From the NCBI GenBank assembly GCA_026390435.1, contig JAPLFY010000103.1, positions 1 to 64,000 of the forward strand: DNA of 64,000 nt. The letters run 5' to 3'. Position 1 is the first letter of the stretch. Every line of letters starts with the position of its first letter. The notes under the pieces are model-generated. The model worked only from the letters and a program-made list of their open reading frames with translations, was not told the DNA's origin and did not search any database. The translations under genes and the position numbers were made by a program. Origin of the DNA: Pseudomonadota bacterium. GTDB taxonomy: Bacteria > Bdellovibrionota_B > Oligoflexia > Oligoflexales > CAIYRB01. Shown in pieces: positions 53,901 through 62,596 of this stretch.

Positions 53901-56900
53901 CCCAGCTAAAGAAATGGACAGCACGGAAACGGTCTTGGAAGCGAACAGGCTGCCAGCCGTAGCATTCAAATTAAATGCGCTCGAAACACTTGGCGGCACG
54001 TTGGCATAGATGGTGCCTGCGCTCATCCCTGACGCGATGACTCCAGCAGTGATCGACGAAGTAGAGCAGTCCGCATCTGAGTGCAAAGAGATCGCTGGTC
54101 CAGAACTCATGGAAAAGCTTGTGCTGGATGAGGGCGCTGTCGGCAAGACGACAACGTAAGGGCTACAGGATCCGCCGGGTGCAATGCCGCTACCGTTAAT
54201 CGCTAACTGCGAACTCGTACTGGAGACTGTGATGATGGGGCTGATCACATAAAGATATTCGCCGCTGACCATTTGGATGCGGCCGCAGATTCTATAGTCT
54301 GCGTTGGCTGGTTTAGCATAAACTTGTTGTGCTGTCGGGTAAGCAGTTAAAGGGTAAAGTGTCATCGATGCAGTACAATCCTGAACCGCAGAGACTATCG
54401 CATACCCAGCAATGCCGCTGGGAGCGCCGCTCAAAGTCACGACTGGGTTGATGTTTGACTGCTCGTCCTGACTTATCTGGCCATCAAAAGCAGCATTTGC
54501 AAGCATGAATTTGACTAAGTTGATACTCATGCTTGCGACCAAGGAGCCGCCAATCGCATTCAAACTAAAGGTTTGTGAAGCAGCATCTCCGGCGCGCAAA
54601 TATACAGTAACTTTGTTGGTGTCAGTACCAATGGTTGGGTTCGACAAGGTAGTGCTACAAGTGTTGTCACTGAATAACTGAACATTGCCGCTCGACACAT
54701 TGAGAGACACTGGTAGAGCAGACGATGGATTAACTAATCCGTCAACGTTGCGAGCCTCGATGTCAAAAGGAAAGCAGCCACCTGAACTGACATAGGTTTT
54801 GCCCTTGATCGCCAAGGCGGTGACGTTACTGCCAGTACTGCTCGTCGAACTGTCCATGACGGTGATTTTCGGGCTCTGTAAATACATAGCCCCATTGCCG
54901 ACTGCCACTTTGGCACATACGGTAAACGACTCGGCGGCACCTGTGCTCGCCGCGAAATTTGACTGTTCGGCACCTGACAATGTGTACGCGGATCCTGTAG
55001 TCGGGCAGGCCGATTCAGCTTGGCTGTTCTTGTAATAACTAAATGTCGGTGTGAGTACGGTTGGGATCCCGCTGATCGATACGATATTTGTCGATCCGTT
55101 GCTGCGCTCTGCAACCGCGATGACCATATCAGAAGCGTTGCCACTTGAGTTCAGCCGAACGATATTGAGCGGCAGACTTGCGGTAAGGCTTGATCCAGTG
55201 GCCGCACTAGCAGAAAGATAGACTGGTGAATAACTTGACGCATCGGTTCTGACCCAGAATTGGGTGGATGAACCGCCCGAGGGAATCGATGCTGAATTGG
55301 CAGAATTGCTGCAGGTAGCATCCGAATAAGTTGTGACACCGCGCATTCCCGTCGGCAAATTGAACAGTTGCGTGGATGTGGCGGTGACGGCAGCGCCAGA
55401 CGAGTTCTGTAGCGACAAGGTCACTGGTAAGCAGGTACTGTCTTGAGTTAACGATGCGGCCACCATCCTCAGAACGGTCTGGTCCAAATCCTGAACGACG
55501 ATCTCGTCGGAACGCCCGAAGAAGAATCTGCTGCTGTCACCAATCCGCAAGCAGACGCGGTAAGATCCAACGCCAGACGAAAATGCTGTCTCCAGTCTTG
55601 GAACGATAGCAGAATAACTTAAGTAGTCGGTACAGATGTTGGGCGATTTGACGACAGAATAACTAGCTGTGGTCCCACTTGGTAGGCCGGAAATGCTGAG
55701 CAGATCTCCAGTCGCGGCACGCTCTCCTGCAGTAATCAATAGGTCACCGGCACTGCTGGCTAGAGTTATGCCAATCTTGTAAACATTTCGGGTTGATGCC
55801 GTTACTGAACTGGCCTCTGCAGATAACCCGATCAAAGATGGAGCATTCGGAGCGGCTTTGAGAAAGAATACCGCGTTGGTCGAACCAGTAATGGCGGGGA
55901 CTGTGTAGAAGCCGCTCGGTCCACTTTGAGCTGCGGCAGAGCAGGTGCCATCCATGTAGACGGTTACACCGCTTGGGACACCTAGGCTGATGCTGATTCC
56001 ACTTGAAATACTGATCTTGGTACCACTGGAATTTAGTAAATCGATCACAAATGGAGCGGAACATGTGTCGGCAATCACTGCCTGAGGGCCATTTAAAGCC
56101 AGTGCGGCCAAAGTGCCAGATGTTTGCGTAGGTCCAGACGGCTGATAATTAATAGTGAGATCTTTGACGCTAAAGTTTCCGGCGCTGTCCAATGCTCTTA
56201 TGCGAATCCCGTAAATGCCCGCAGTAGTAGCACTCATCGTAGTGGTTGCACTACTGGGAGATCCAAAGGAGACTTCAGCTGGTCCGTAGGTCTTGAACCA
56301 CTGGATATTTTGCACGTCTCCAGTCACCGTTACTTGAAGCTGACTACTCGATCCAGAGACGTCCATCGAGTCGCTGCCAGCATAGATGATTGCTGGAGGT
56401 GTCGTGTCGACGTTGAAGGCAGGACTACTTCCGAATGCTGGCTCTCCCGATGAGCTTTCTAGACGGACACAAACTCGGTAGGTAGAACCGTCATTAAGAC
56501 CGACCAAGTCACTAGAAAGCGTAGCTAGAGATGGCACCATGCGCAAATATTGAATGGTATCGTTGCACGTGCTTGATGTTGTGACAACTGCGTAACTGGT
56601 CTTAACCGGATCATGGCCGCTTGCTACAAGGTTTGCAACTAATGGATCGGGGCTGAGGCTGTTAGCCTCGAAACGATTTAAGATACGGTCCGTGACCATT
56701 CCGGAAAGCGCAATACCAGCAAATGCAGCGCTGGTGCCATTGCTGTTGGCCACTGGGTTAGTTGTTGTTGCTAGTGTCGCGAATTTGCGCTCTGTCGCAG
56801 TGCCGTTAGAAAGCATGTAGACAGGAGATATTGCGTATTGAAATGCCGTCTGATAGTTAGCGGTAGCGTCGGTGAAATTGTCGTTGTCACCCATGAATAC

Positions 56901-59900
56901 AACGGTCCAGCCGTTTCCGATTTGGGCCTGAGGGTATAGCTTCTCCGGGCTAAAGTCAGTTGTTGCGAGAGCCGCCTGGCTGGCGGTCGGTGCGTGACGG
57001 ACAAGCACATATCCGACCGCGCTCATCGTTGAGCTCCCAACCGTCGTTTTGGCTCGGGACCATGACAACTTAATAGCGCCAGTCGTACCACTGCCATTCG
57101 CTGGCGGAATCGGAGTAGCTACCAACTCGGACACTGGCGATAAGACCGAGCTCAAGTCGGTCTGAGTCGTGCTGCCGCTGCCACCCGAGGTGCTCAAGAG
57201 CGCTGCCGTAACGGAAGAGAGCGACTCGATCGCTTTGGGTGTGACTGACACCGTGGATGCACTGGAGTAGGTAGGACCGGTGCAAAGGAAGTTAACAGCA
57301 TAGAGATCGTAGCCGTATGCTCGGCTTGAGTCTTTCGCGTCGAAATCGGCGAAGCTTGTGCCGTTGCCACGGAAAATGACAATGCTGGTTTCTCCAGACC
57401 CATTCGTGTCTGTAAAGCGTGATCTGAGTTCATATGGTTTGCCATCGGCTACGGTATAACTTCCATTGCCGGATCGGCGCACGAGCAAATAAGCGTCCCC
57501 GGCTCCCGACCAACCGAGTTGAATACCGCCGATCAAACCGTTACTTAAAGTGAACTGCGGCATTTCTGGTTTGCTCTTGGTGTTATCGCATGTCGCTACC
57601 TGCGCCTTCTCGCACTGGCTGCTATCTGGGTTAAAGACGAGCCCGGGACTACACGAACCGAGTGCTCGACAAGCCTTAGCTGTGGGATCCCAGGGCATAT
57701 TGGTGGGGCATGTCTCGCAAGAACCAGAGACCAGGATTTTGCCATCTGCGCACTGAGTAGCGGCGATGGTGATCGAATGGCAAGTTAAGGACACGCTGTC
57801 CCATGTCGTAGCGTTTGTGCAGTTTGTGCGGCAAGAGAGACTCGTTGCATCCCAAAACTGGCCGCTCGCACACTGGCCAAACGGATTACAACTGCCACTG
57901 TTGTTGCGGTAGGTGCCGGATGTACAGGTGGTTGAAGAATTGCTCGTGGTGGTTGATACAGCCACGCACTTTTGTTGGCTGGCGTTGTATGGGGCTCCAG
58001 TGGGACATTGGGGTGTCGCGCTAACGGCGACACACTGGGTAGTCACAAATGTATAGCCGGAGGCGCAGGTCGTGGTCGCAGCTTCGCAAGATCCAGACGC
58101 AGTCCTGCGTTGACCAGTAGGACATGTGTAAGTGGTGTCATCGGCAACGCAGCCGCCGCTCATGCTGAATCTCTGTCCGACTGGACAGAAGAAAGTGGTG
58201 GTCTTACAGCCAACGCCATAGACAAACGCCTCGCCTTCGGCGCATGTTTTGACCTTCGGGCGGCAACCGACACCGTATACATATTCGGATTCAGTAGAGC
58301 ATGTTACGTTTACGCTGGTCGTATCAACGATCAGCTCGCGGTACATGAAGCAGCGCTCACCCGTGGCGTCTGCATTCCAAGTGTATTTGTACCCCGCCTG
58401 AGTCGATGAACTTGGGCAGCTGGCTCCCGCAACTTTGGTACAGGCTACAGTTGATGTCGTCACAGTGTCGCTGCACGACTGCATGGCGTCCTTGCCGCCG
58501 ATGGCCTGGACCACAACGTTTCGACTGCCGGTTTGGATCGAAGCAAGCACTTTGGGATCTAAATTCGTCCCCATTACACCAAGGCGGTTGTTGAGCGCAG
58601 TCACTGCGGTTTGCATTTCAGTAGGTTTAGCATTCCAAGCACCACAGAATGTTGCCAAAGAATCGGCGGTAATCGTCTTTGATAGCTCGCCGACATCAAC
58701 CGTCGTGGATTTAGACGTTGCTACAGTCTGAACATTATAAATGTATTGAGATGTGATAGTAGCAAACGCACCATTCAAATCATCGGGTGGCAAAACAGTC
58801 GCCAGCTTCTCGCCCACGGCTTGAGAGGCCCGTGTTGGTATGCTTTTCAGCACATTTTCGCTTAGGTTGGGTGCCGTGCCGGAGCCAGTCGCCGTATAAA
58901 TGGTGTTCATGGAGCTTACGGCAGCATCCATGGTTTTTGAAAGTATGCTAGACGAAGCTGCGGCAGCAGCGGCTCGATTGGTGGTCCCTAACTTTGCCAC
59001 GCCTTCGATGGCGCCCTTAATCATGGTGTCATAGAAATTTGTCACTTTCGTTTCGTCTGTGACGTCGAGATTGAGATTGCCTCTGTTTGCCGTTGCCAAT
59101 TCGAATGCTTTGCTGACGAGCTGTGGGGCAATGTCGTTGGCAGCATTGGTCTGGCTAGCAGCACCTAGGGCTGAGATAGATCTTGTGAGCGTCGCCTGGA
59201 TGACCTGCATGCGTCCTTGCGAATCGCTGACTAACTGATCAAGTTTACCCATAATCGCCTGCATCGGGCGCGACGCTATGTCATTCGCAACAATGGTCGA
59301 AGTTGACGCTGACGATTTGGCAAGACCAACTACTGCTCCTTCAGCGATTTTCGGTAGATATGCCGCAATTTCGGCAGCTGATGGAGAGAGTTTTGCGACA
59401 AAGGAATCAACAGTAGTTGTGGTCACTTTGTCGAGAGCGGAGGCTAGTTTGTCAGTGGCCATCCACGCTGGAATGGAAGTGCTTACACCTTTGGGGATCT
59501 CAGCCAAAGCACTGTTTTTTTCGTCCTTAGTGAGCCGTGTACTGGCCGCTAGCCCCGAAACAAAGCCTTCTGTGGTCGAGGAAACCGCAGCGGTTGGGTC
59601 TGGAAGCGGTAACTTGCCCAGAGCTGAACCAGCTTTTTCAGCGGCCTTGCCGAGGGCGTCTGGAATCTTATCGGTGCTTAATGCTGTAGCTGCAACGCCG
59701 CGGCCAATCTTATCGGCGATCACCTGAGCGGTAGATGTAAGGCTATCCGGAGAGATCTTGCCGGCTACCATACCGCTAAAGGAGGCATCAGCTACAAGGC
59801 CGATGGCATCGATGGTGGCCTCCGTTGAAAGCGACGCCTCGGCTGTTTTAGTAACAACTGTCTCGGCAATCGCTCCGATCAGGGCCGGGCGCGCGCTGTC

Positions 59901-60404
59901 GTCAATTTGCTTTTCACCAGTGAACTTAACTGTAGCCGAGACTATTACGCCGATGGCTTTCTTGCGGGTTTCTTCGTCCAATCCTGCGGCAGGTGAGTCC
60001 AAGTTGGCGACAAAGGCACCGGCAACATTAGGTGCCACCAAATTTAAGTCCTGCTGATCCGCCAGATTTAAGCTGCTGCCAGTCTGGATTGCTAGCACGC
60101 CACTCGATGTGACATCGTTCGTGATGACATGCGCCTGGCTCTCCGATATCCCGCTCTCAACAAGCGCTAGCGATATTGTGTTAGCGAGCTCTTGACCAAC
60201 CGAAATCGCAAGTGTGCCGGTCGGTCCTCCGCCAGGCGCAGGGGTGGAAGCCGGAGCTGTGGTCGCAGCGCCGCCACTACTGCCGACATCCTTGGTGCCT
60301 TTGGTACAGCCCAGCCCGCTAAGTAACGCAACGCATGTTGAAGCTAAAACAATACCCCAATTCGCTCTTTGATTTACTTGGCGAGATAGGTTGGAACTGA
60401 CCAT
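50997..60404 (-). CDS. giant lipoprotein: Cys-rich stalk, Ig-like repeats, seven RCC1 blades
   Basis: 3135 residues from ATG 60404 (GGAGGTGTTGCC upstream; an in-frame GTG 30 bp earlier precedes that site). The signal sequence ends LLSGLGC, so a lipid anchor is likely. Residues about 50-640 are Ala/Ser/Thr-rich helical sequence. About 690-940 is Cys-rich, with EGF-like units such as VYGVGCRPKVKTCAEGEAFV. A long middle part (about 940-2760) carries beta modules repeating SDNTCS, DGQI and YRVCVR-type motifs. The last 370 residues hold seven RCC1 units (HTC...CWGxNxxGQLG), enough for a complete propeller. It is probably a cell-surface adhesin or binding protein. Function not identifiable. Confidence 0.85.
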   Translation of the reverse strand: MVSSNLSRQVNQRANWGIVLASTCVALLSGLGCTKGTKDVGSSGGAATTAPASTPAPGGGPTGTLAISVGQELANTISLALVESGISESQAHVITNDVTSSGVLAIQTGSSLNLADQQDLNLVAPNVAGAFVANLDSPAAGLDEETRKKAIGVIVSATVKFTGEKQIDDSARPALIGAIAETVVTKTAEASLSTEATIDAIGLVADASFSGMVAGKISPDSLTSTAQVIADKIGRGVAATALSTDKIPDALGKAAEKAGSALGKLPLPDPTAAVSSTTEGFVSGLAASTRLTKDEKNSALAEIPKGVSTSIPAWMATDKLASALDKVTTTTVDSFVAKLSPSAAEIAAYLPKIAEGAVVGLAKSSASTSTIVANDIASRPMQAIMGKLDQLVSDSQGRMQVIQATLTRSISALGAASQTNAANDIAPQLVSKAFELATANRGNLNLDVTDETKVTNFYDTMIKGAIEGVAKLGTTNRAAAAAASSSILSKTMDAAVSSMNTIYTATGSGTAPNLSENVLKSIPTRASQAVGEKLATVLPPDDLNGAFATITSQYIYNVQTVATSKSTTVDVGELSKTITADSLATFCGAWNAKPTEMQTAVTALNNRLGVMGTNLDPKVLASIQTGSRNVVVQAIGGKDAMQSCSDTVTTSTVACTKVAGASCPSSSTQAGYKYTWNADATGERCFMYRELIVDTTSVNVTCSTESEYVYGVGCRPKVKTCAEGEAFVYGVGCKTTTFFCPVGQRFSMSGGCVADDTTYTCPTGQRRTASGSCEAATTTCASGYTFVTTQCVAVSATPQCPTGAPYNASQQKCVAVSTTTSNSSTTCTSGTYRNNSGSCNPFGQCASGQFWDATSLSCRTNCTNATTWDSVSLTCHSITIAATQCADGKILVSGSCETCPTNMPWDPTAKACRALGSCSPGLVFNPDSSQCEKAQVATCDNTKSKPEMPQFTLSNGLIGGIQLGWSGAGDAYLLVRRSGNGSYTVADGKPYELRSRFTDTNGSGETSIVIFRGNGTSFADFDAKDSSRAYGYDLYAVNFLCTGPTYSSASTVSVTPKAIESLSSVTAALLSTSGGSGSTTQTDLSSVLSPVSELVATPIPPANGSGTTGAIKLSWSRAKTTVGSSTMSAVGYVLVRHAPTASQAALATTDFSPEKLYPQAQIGNGWTVVFMGDNDNFTDATANYQTAFQYAISPVYMLSNGTATERKFATLATTTNPVANSNGTSAAFAGIALSGMVTDRILNRFEANSLSPDPLVANLVASGHDPVKTSYAVVTTSSTCNDTIQYLRMVPSLATLSSDLVGLNDGSTYRVCVRLESSSGEPAFGSSPAFNVDTTPPAIIYAGSDSMDVSGSSSQLQVTVTGDVQNIQWFKTYGPAEVSFGSPSSATTTMSATTAGIYGIRIRALDSAGNFSVKDLTINYQPSGPTQTSGTLAALALNGPQAVIADTCSAPFVIDLLNSSGTKISISSGISISLGVPSGVTVYMDGTCSAAAQSGPSGFYTVPAITGSTNAVFFLKAAPNAPSLIGLSAEASSVTASTRNVYKIGITLASSAGDLLITAGERAATGDLLSISGLPSGTTASYSVVKSPNICTDYLSYSAIVPRLETAFSSGVGSYRVCLRIGDSSRFFFGRSDEIVVQDLDQTVLRMVAASLTQDSTCLPVTLSLQNSSGAAVTATSTQLFNLPTGMRGVTTYSDATCSNSANSASIPSGGSSTQFWVRTDASSYSPVYLSASAATGSSLTASLPLNIVRLNSSGNASDMVIAVAERSNGSTNIVSISGIPTVLTPTFSYYKNSQAESACPTTGSAYTLSGAEQSNFAASTGAAESFTVCAKVAVGNGAMYLQSPKITVMDSSTSSTGSNVTALAIKGKTYVSSGGCFPFDIEARNVDGLVNPSSALPVSLNVSSGNVQLFSDNTCSTTLSNPTIGTDTNKVTVYLRAGDAASQTFSLNAIGGSLVASMSINLVKFMLANAAFDGQISQDEQSNINPVVTLSGAPSGIAGYAIVSAVQDCTASMTLYPLTAYPTAQQVYAKPANADYRICGRIQMVSGEYLYVISPIITVSSTSSQLAINGSGIAPGGSCSPYVVVLPTAPSSSTSFSMSSGPAISLHSDADCSTSSITAGVIASGMSAGTIYANVPPSVSSAFNLNATAGSLFASKTVSVLSISLAGVAADGWINANDKSANQSILTLGQMPSDIMTEITLVSGLTRCNAAANYQSFITAPTASSLATTPDGASYRYCFRFTKGMDTLYGSSPNFDIDTIAPTIVDAGADQVLSSLTPITVTGSGPDGLVYEWKGSSGLQIQAYAQNPKSATVTPVAAGTYGLRFVASDAAGNQTFDEVQVTWNAPITSMLIPGLDKLPWFACVPQKVQLPSQAPAVMTVDLSLSSGSGASFYNDASCNSPSTSVSVVAGATEGQFFVRASEAATSPISIMTSLASGTTTLNTTKAFGVIAVNFKGPAADGYINYADAGLSDLAIEAPVTPTDWKSEYAVTLPAASCSGQTYTTSIPTAATLSAGADGPRRVCVRYTVGPLSLYSSSLQVTVDKTAPTASLGSVPSSVTVLTGLNISANVSGASSYNWIQESGSGTLAFANASGTLGGGTTSVATTVTPSAAGTYGFKLSVNDAAGNSAVSNVVNVSWTSSTGPTSTTATSLKWSQAPRMLASASCQPITLSQVDSNGNSVSGVTTRSIAIELEGPAQVYSDNTCVTLITGTPATVSLASTTQVYVRAINAGEVKLMARDSAMGAAGTTQLAPALETLIVDNKIYTGGNHTCLLSTSGTTCWGSNNFGQLGTGSANLTENTPTTVTSVTSTAVRQLALGQSHTCAMLNDYTVKCWGNNSSGQLGYASGGPATSVAFANSRSPRYLVAGEQHNCAIMDDMSVQCWGGNANGQLGQNDTVAKTGVVALPGTDKFRSLAAGANHNCGIAIGPVGMSIKCWGLNSSGQAGNSLTTSPVTTATAVASGTGSALGSGYMPMNLATGSTHSCAVAKASSISMTASLVCWGNNSSGQLTGSGDKTAPFAVTLPTAVSPGYAVAGVNHTCVVNAAGPAAGSMYCWGSNTQGQLGSGSLTSSSTVPTSAISLSTGTTFFTSQQYAAGNNHTCGLKPSSPYFTCWGDNSLGQSANGATTNTTRPN

Positions 60405-60434
60405 GGCAACACCTCCGGGGCCTCGGATTCTCAC

Positions 60435-60882
60435 AATCTGTCCCTCATTCGCGCCATCGGACTGTTTTTTGAAAACCTTAGAATAAATTTGTTTATCAAT
60501 GAATATCAGCGGCTTCGGGTCTTGAATTGAGCCAGTCTGGAAGGTGGTGCCGTGTCGGATTCCAAGGTGGCACGGCCGGTGCCTTCGGGAAGATTTAGGG
60601 CCATGCTGCTAGATACGCACGCCTTGCGGAGGTAAGTCACAGGTACAGCCGTCTCAAAATCCGTAACCCGCAGATTTCACGCGCACCCCCCTTGGCGTTG
60701 ATATTTCCCCGTGATCACTGGAGCTTAACCGTCCAAAACCGCTTCTGTATACGCTTGTATACGGAATCTTGCCCAAACCGTGCGAGCGCTGCCTTAAATT
60801 TGCCGAAGAGGGGTAAGTCACGGGCACAAAGCGGGCAATCAAAAACAAAAAAATTACCCTAACCACTGCGGAGCGAATGCAC
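60435..60882. other. divergent intergenic region with palindrome and repeats
   Basis: About 450 bp between two divergent lipoprotein genes. A near-perfect palindrome GGCACGGCCGGTGCC spans 60569-60583; with its preceding T it also fits a sigma-54 GG-N10-GC core. GTATACG occurs twice at 10-bp spacing (60747-60753, 60757-60763). GTAAGTCAC occurs at 60632 and 60812, each after a GAGG-type run. No open frame here looks real. Promoters of both neighbours must lie here, but I cannot place them. Confidence 0.5.
60747..60763. promoter_or_regulatory. paired GTATACG boxes, possible operator
   Basis: Two GTATACG boxes separated by 3 bp, one helical turn apart, about 120 bp upstream of the lipoprotein start at 60883. 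GTATAC is self-complementary, so the pair is both direct and inverted. The arrangement would suit a dimeric repressor, but no candidate regulator gene is adjacent. Confidence 0.3.
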
Positions 60883-61803
60883 ATGACAACTAAGAAACTT
60901 GGCAAAATTCTAGTGAAAAGCAGCATCATTGGAGCGATGGCACTGACCTACACGGGTTGCGGACTACAAGATCAAAAGCAGACGAAAGATTCTGCTGCAG
61001 AAAATTCGACTGATCTAAGAAAAAATCCGACCGATAAGGCCAGTCTCGCCTTGGCACTACCGAGCAATCTGCCAGCGGCTGTGGATGAGGTCGAAGTCAC
61101 ATTGTCGCGCTTGATGGTTTTCAATGATGGCTGCGGGGATGTGGTCGCGGCATCATCGAAGGTCCATCAACTTGGGCGTCCATGCATGTGGCCTGGCGCC
61201 TCAACCGGCCCACAAAACGCACTCGGCCAGTTAAAGACTGTTAAGAAACCCTCGGCCACATCACCAGACATTGAGGTATTCAGTCCGATTTCATCGGAAA
61301 CATTCAATGGATCAATTAGCGATACGGTTTTTACTCAGATATTCCAAATCAAAGGCCAAGCCATTCAAATCAATGACCTTGAAGCGGGCGATTACTGGGT
61401 CACCGTTAGTCTAGTAAATAGCTCCACAGGCCACGTCTACTCCCACGGCGAAGGTAAGGCAACTATCCAGGCCGGAAAGCAAGCCACTGCCCGTATCTCC
61501 ATGACTAAACTTGAGGAGACGACCGGTGGGCTCGTCATCATCCTCGACGATGCAAGCGTACCGCCTCAAGGGATTAAGCCTTTACCAAGACCAATGCCTC
61601 CACAGATTTGCAACCTGATGGCAAAGGCTCCAGTTTGTGTGGCACCAGGCAAGAGCGCACATTACGAAGTCTATCAATTCCAGCGCGCTCCCAATAGCTG
61701 CGAGTTCTTGCCACTGCCCCTATTCTTCACACAGGTTCCAGACAAACTGTGCAAAGGTCTCTCCGACGTTCACAATACCCCACCAAAAGTAATAGGTTTG
61801 TAA
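60883..61803 (+). CDS. secreted lipoprotein of unknown function
   Basis: A 306-residue predicted lipoprotein. ATG 60883 has GGAG 9 bp upstream; the ATG two codons earlier is too close to that site. The signal ends ALTYTGC with lipidated Cys26. The mature protein is beta-rich: VDEVEVTLSRLMVFNDG, AIQINDLEAGDYWVTVSLVN (an Ig-like or DUF4382-type strand pattern) and KATIQAGKQATARISMTKLE. A Pro-rich hinge (GIKPLPRPMPPQICNLMAK) leads to a C-terminal piece with four Cys. It is divergent from the giant lipoprotein gene and its stop lies just before a palindrome-ended repeat. Confidence 0.75.
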   Translation: MTTKKLGKILVKSSIIGAMALTYTGCGLQDQKQTKDSAAENSTDLRKNPTDKASLALALPSNLPAAVDEVEVTLSRLMVFNDGCGDVVAASSKVHQLGRPCMWPGASTGPQNALGQLKTVKKPSATSPDIEVFSPISSETFNGSISDTVFTQIFQIKGQAIQINDLEAGDYWVTVSLVNSSTGHVYSHGEGKATIQAGKQATARISMTKLEETTGGLVIILDDASVPPQGIKPLPRPMPPQICNLMAKAPVCVAPGKSAHYEVYQFQRAPNSCEFLPLPLFFTQVPDKLCKGLSDVHNTPPKVIGL

Positions 61804-61811
61804 TCGGCTAG

Positions 61812-61915
61812 GGGGTCGGGCACTGGCGCTAAGCTATTGAAAGCGCGAGATCTTATGAAGTCAGGTTTTGCGTTGTTCTAATGGTGTCAATGAGTTGCCA
61901 TAAGTGCCCGACCCC
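61812..61915 (+). repeat. 104-bp element with inverted ends, copy 2
   Basis: Same length and ends as the copy at 49357, in the same orientation, with 101 of 104 positions identical; the differences cluster at 61871-61874. Outside the 13-bp ends both sides show GGCT-type sequence, so the terminal repeat may be imperfectly longer. It sits in the gap between the 60.9-kb lipoprotein and the tail-fibre-like gene. Confidence 0.85.
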
Positions 61916-61935
61916 AAGAAGCCAAGAAGCTCCTA

Positions 61936-62529
61936 TCACCTCAGCTCAGCCCAAACACTAAGACTACTGCTGGAGGTGACTGAGTAAGTCGCTCCATTTG
62001 GAACCACAAATGAAAGCGGTGCACTATTATAGTAAGCTGCGCTTATTTGGCCTCCAATATTTGCAACTGTCACTCCTCCGACGATAGCGCTACCCCCGAC
62101 GTAGCCGTTCGCGCCAACATTGCCATACACCGTCACAGAAACAATTATCGGACTGCCGCTCGAATTTGTATATGTTGTTCCTAAAGCGCGGCTTGCAATT
62201 AGGTTTGTCCATGATTGACCAATGCCAATACCATTAAGTGCCACCCACGTCGTACCATTACAGTATTCCATATAATGAGTCGTGTAATTATAGCGTTGAG
62301 ATCCCTCGCCATTGGCTTGACCCGATCCGCAGGTAGTCACAGACGCGCTGCTACCCGCCCGGAGGGAGCCGTTGACGTCCAGTGTCACTCCTGGGGATGT
62401 GGTACCTATACCCACGTTGCCGCCGTTTGGATTTAGAAGCAGTGGATACGTTGTTCCCAGGGAAGTACGGTGTGTACCTTGAAGCCATAAGCCCCATGGC
62501 GCAGCATTTGCCTGACCGATGTCCAGCAC
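61936..62529 (-). CDS. C-terminal fragment of tail-fibre-like repeat protein
   Basis: The last open part (up to 197 codons) of the broken gene that enters from the window end. The GTG at 62529 lies within the module LDIGQANAAPWGLWLQGT, so it is unlikely to be a natural start. The frame reads LLLNPNGGNVGIGTTSPGVT, LDVNGSLRAGS, then a Cys-containing segment (TTCGSGQANGEGSQRYNYTT, MEYCNGTTWVALNG) and a beta-rich end to the stop at 61936. The NPNGGNVGIGTTSP-LDVNG pattern is common in phage-tail-like and surface repeat proteins. It is separated from the upstream part by a frame break at about 62596. Confidence 0.6.
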   Translation of the reverse strand: MLDIGQANAAPWGLWLQGTHRTSLGTTYPLLLNPNGGNVGIGTTSPGVTLDVNGSLRAGSSASVTTCGSGQANGEGSQRYNYTTHYMEYCNGTTWVALNGIGIGQSWTNLIASRALGTTYTNSSGSPIIVSVTVYGNVGANGYVGGSAIVGGVTVANIGGQISAAYYNSAPLSFVVPNGATYSVTSSSSLSVWAELR

Positions 62530-62596
62530 GTTATAGTTCGCGGCCTCAAGCCTTGCTATGCCAGTCTGGGCACTACCAGAGCTTGCCGGATAACCT
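62411..62596 (-). repeat. 186-bp duplicated module, downstream copy
   Basis: Identical to 62758-62943 except for one base, with 347 bp between equivalent points. It encodes the module running from GYPASSGSAQTGIARLEAAN to LLLNPNGGNVG. Because 347 is not a multiple of three and the entering frame differs, the two copies are not read in one continuous frame. Confidence 0.9.

Noticed and set aside
60541-60600. Cyclic-di-GMP or other known riboswitch upstream of the lipoprotein genes
   Set aside because: The conserved core sequences of the classes I know are absent; only a palindrome is present.
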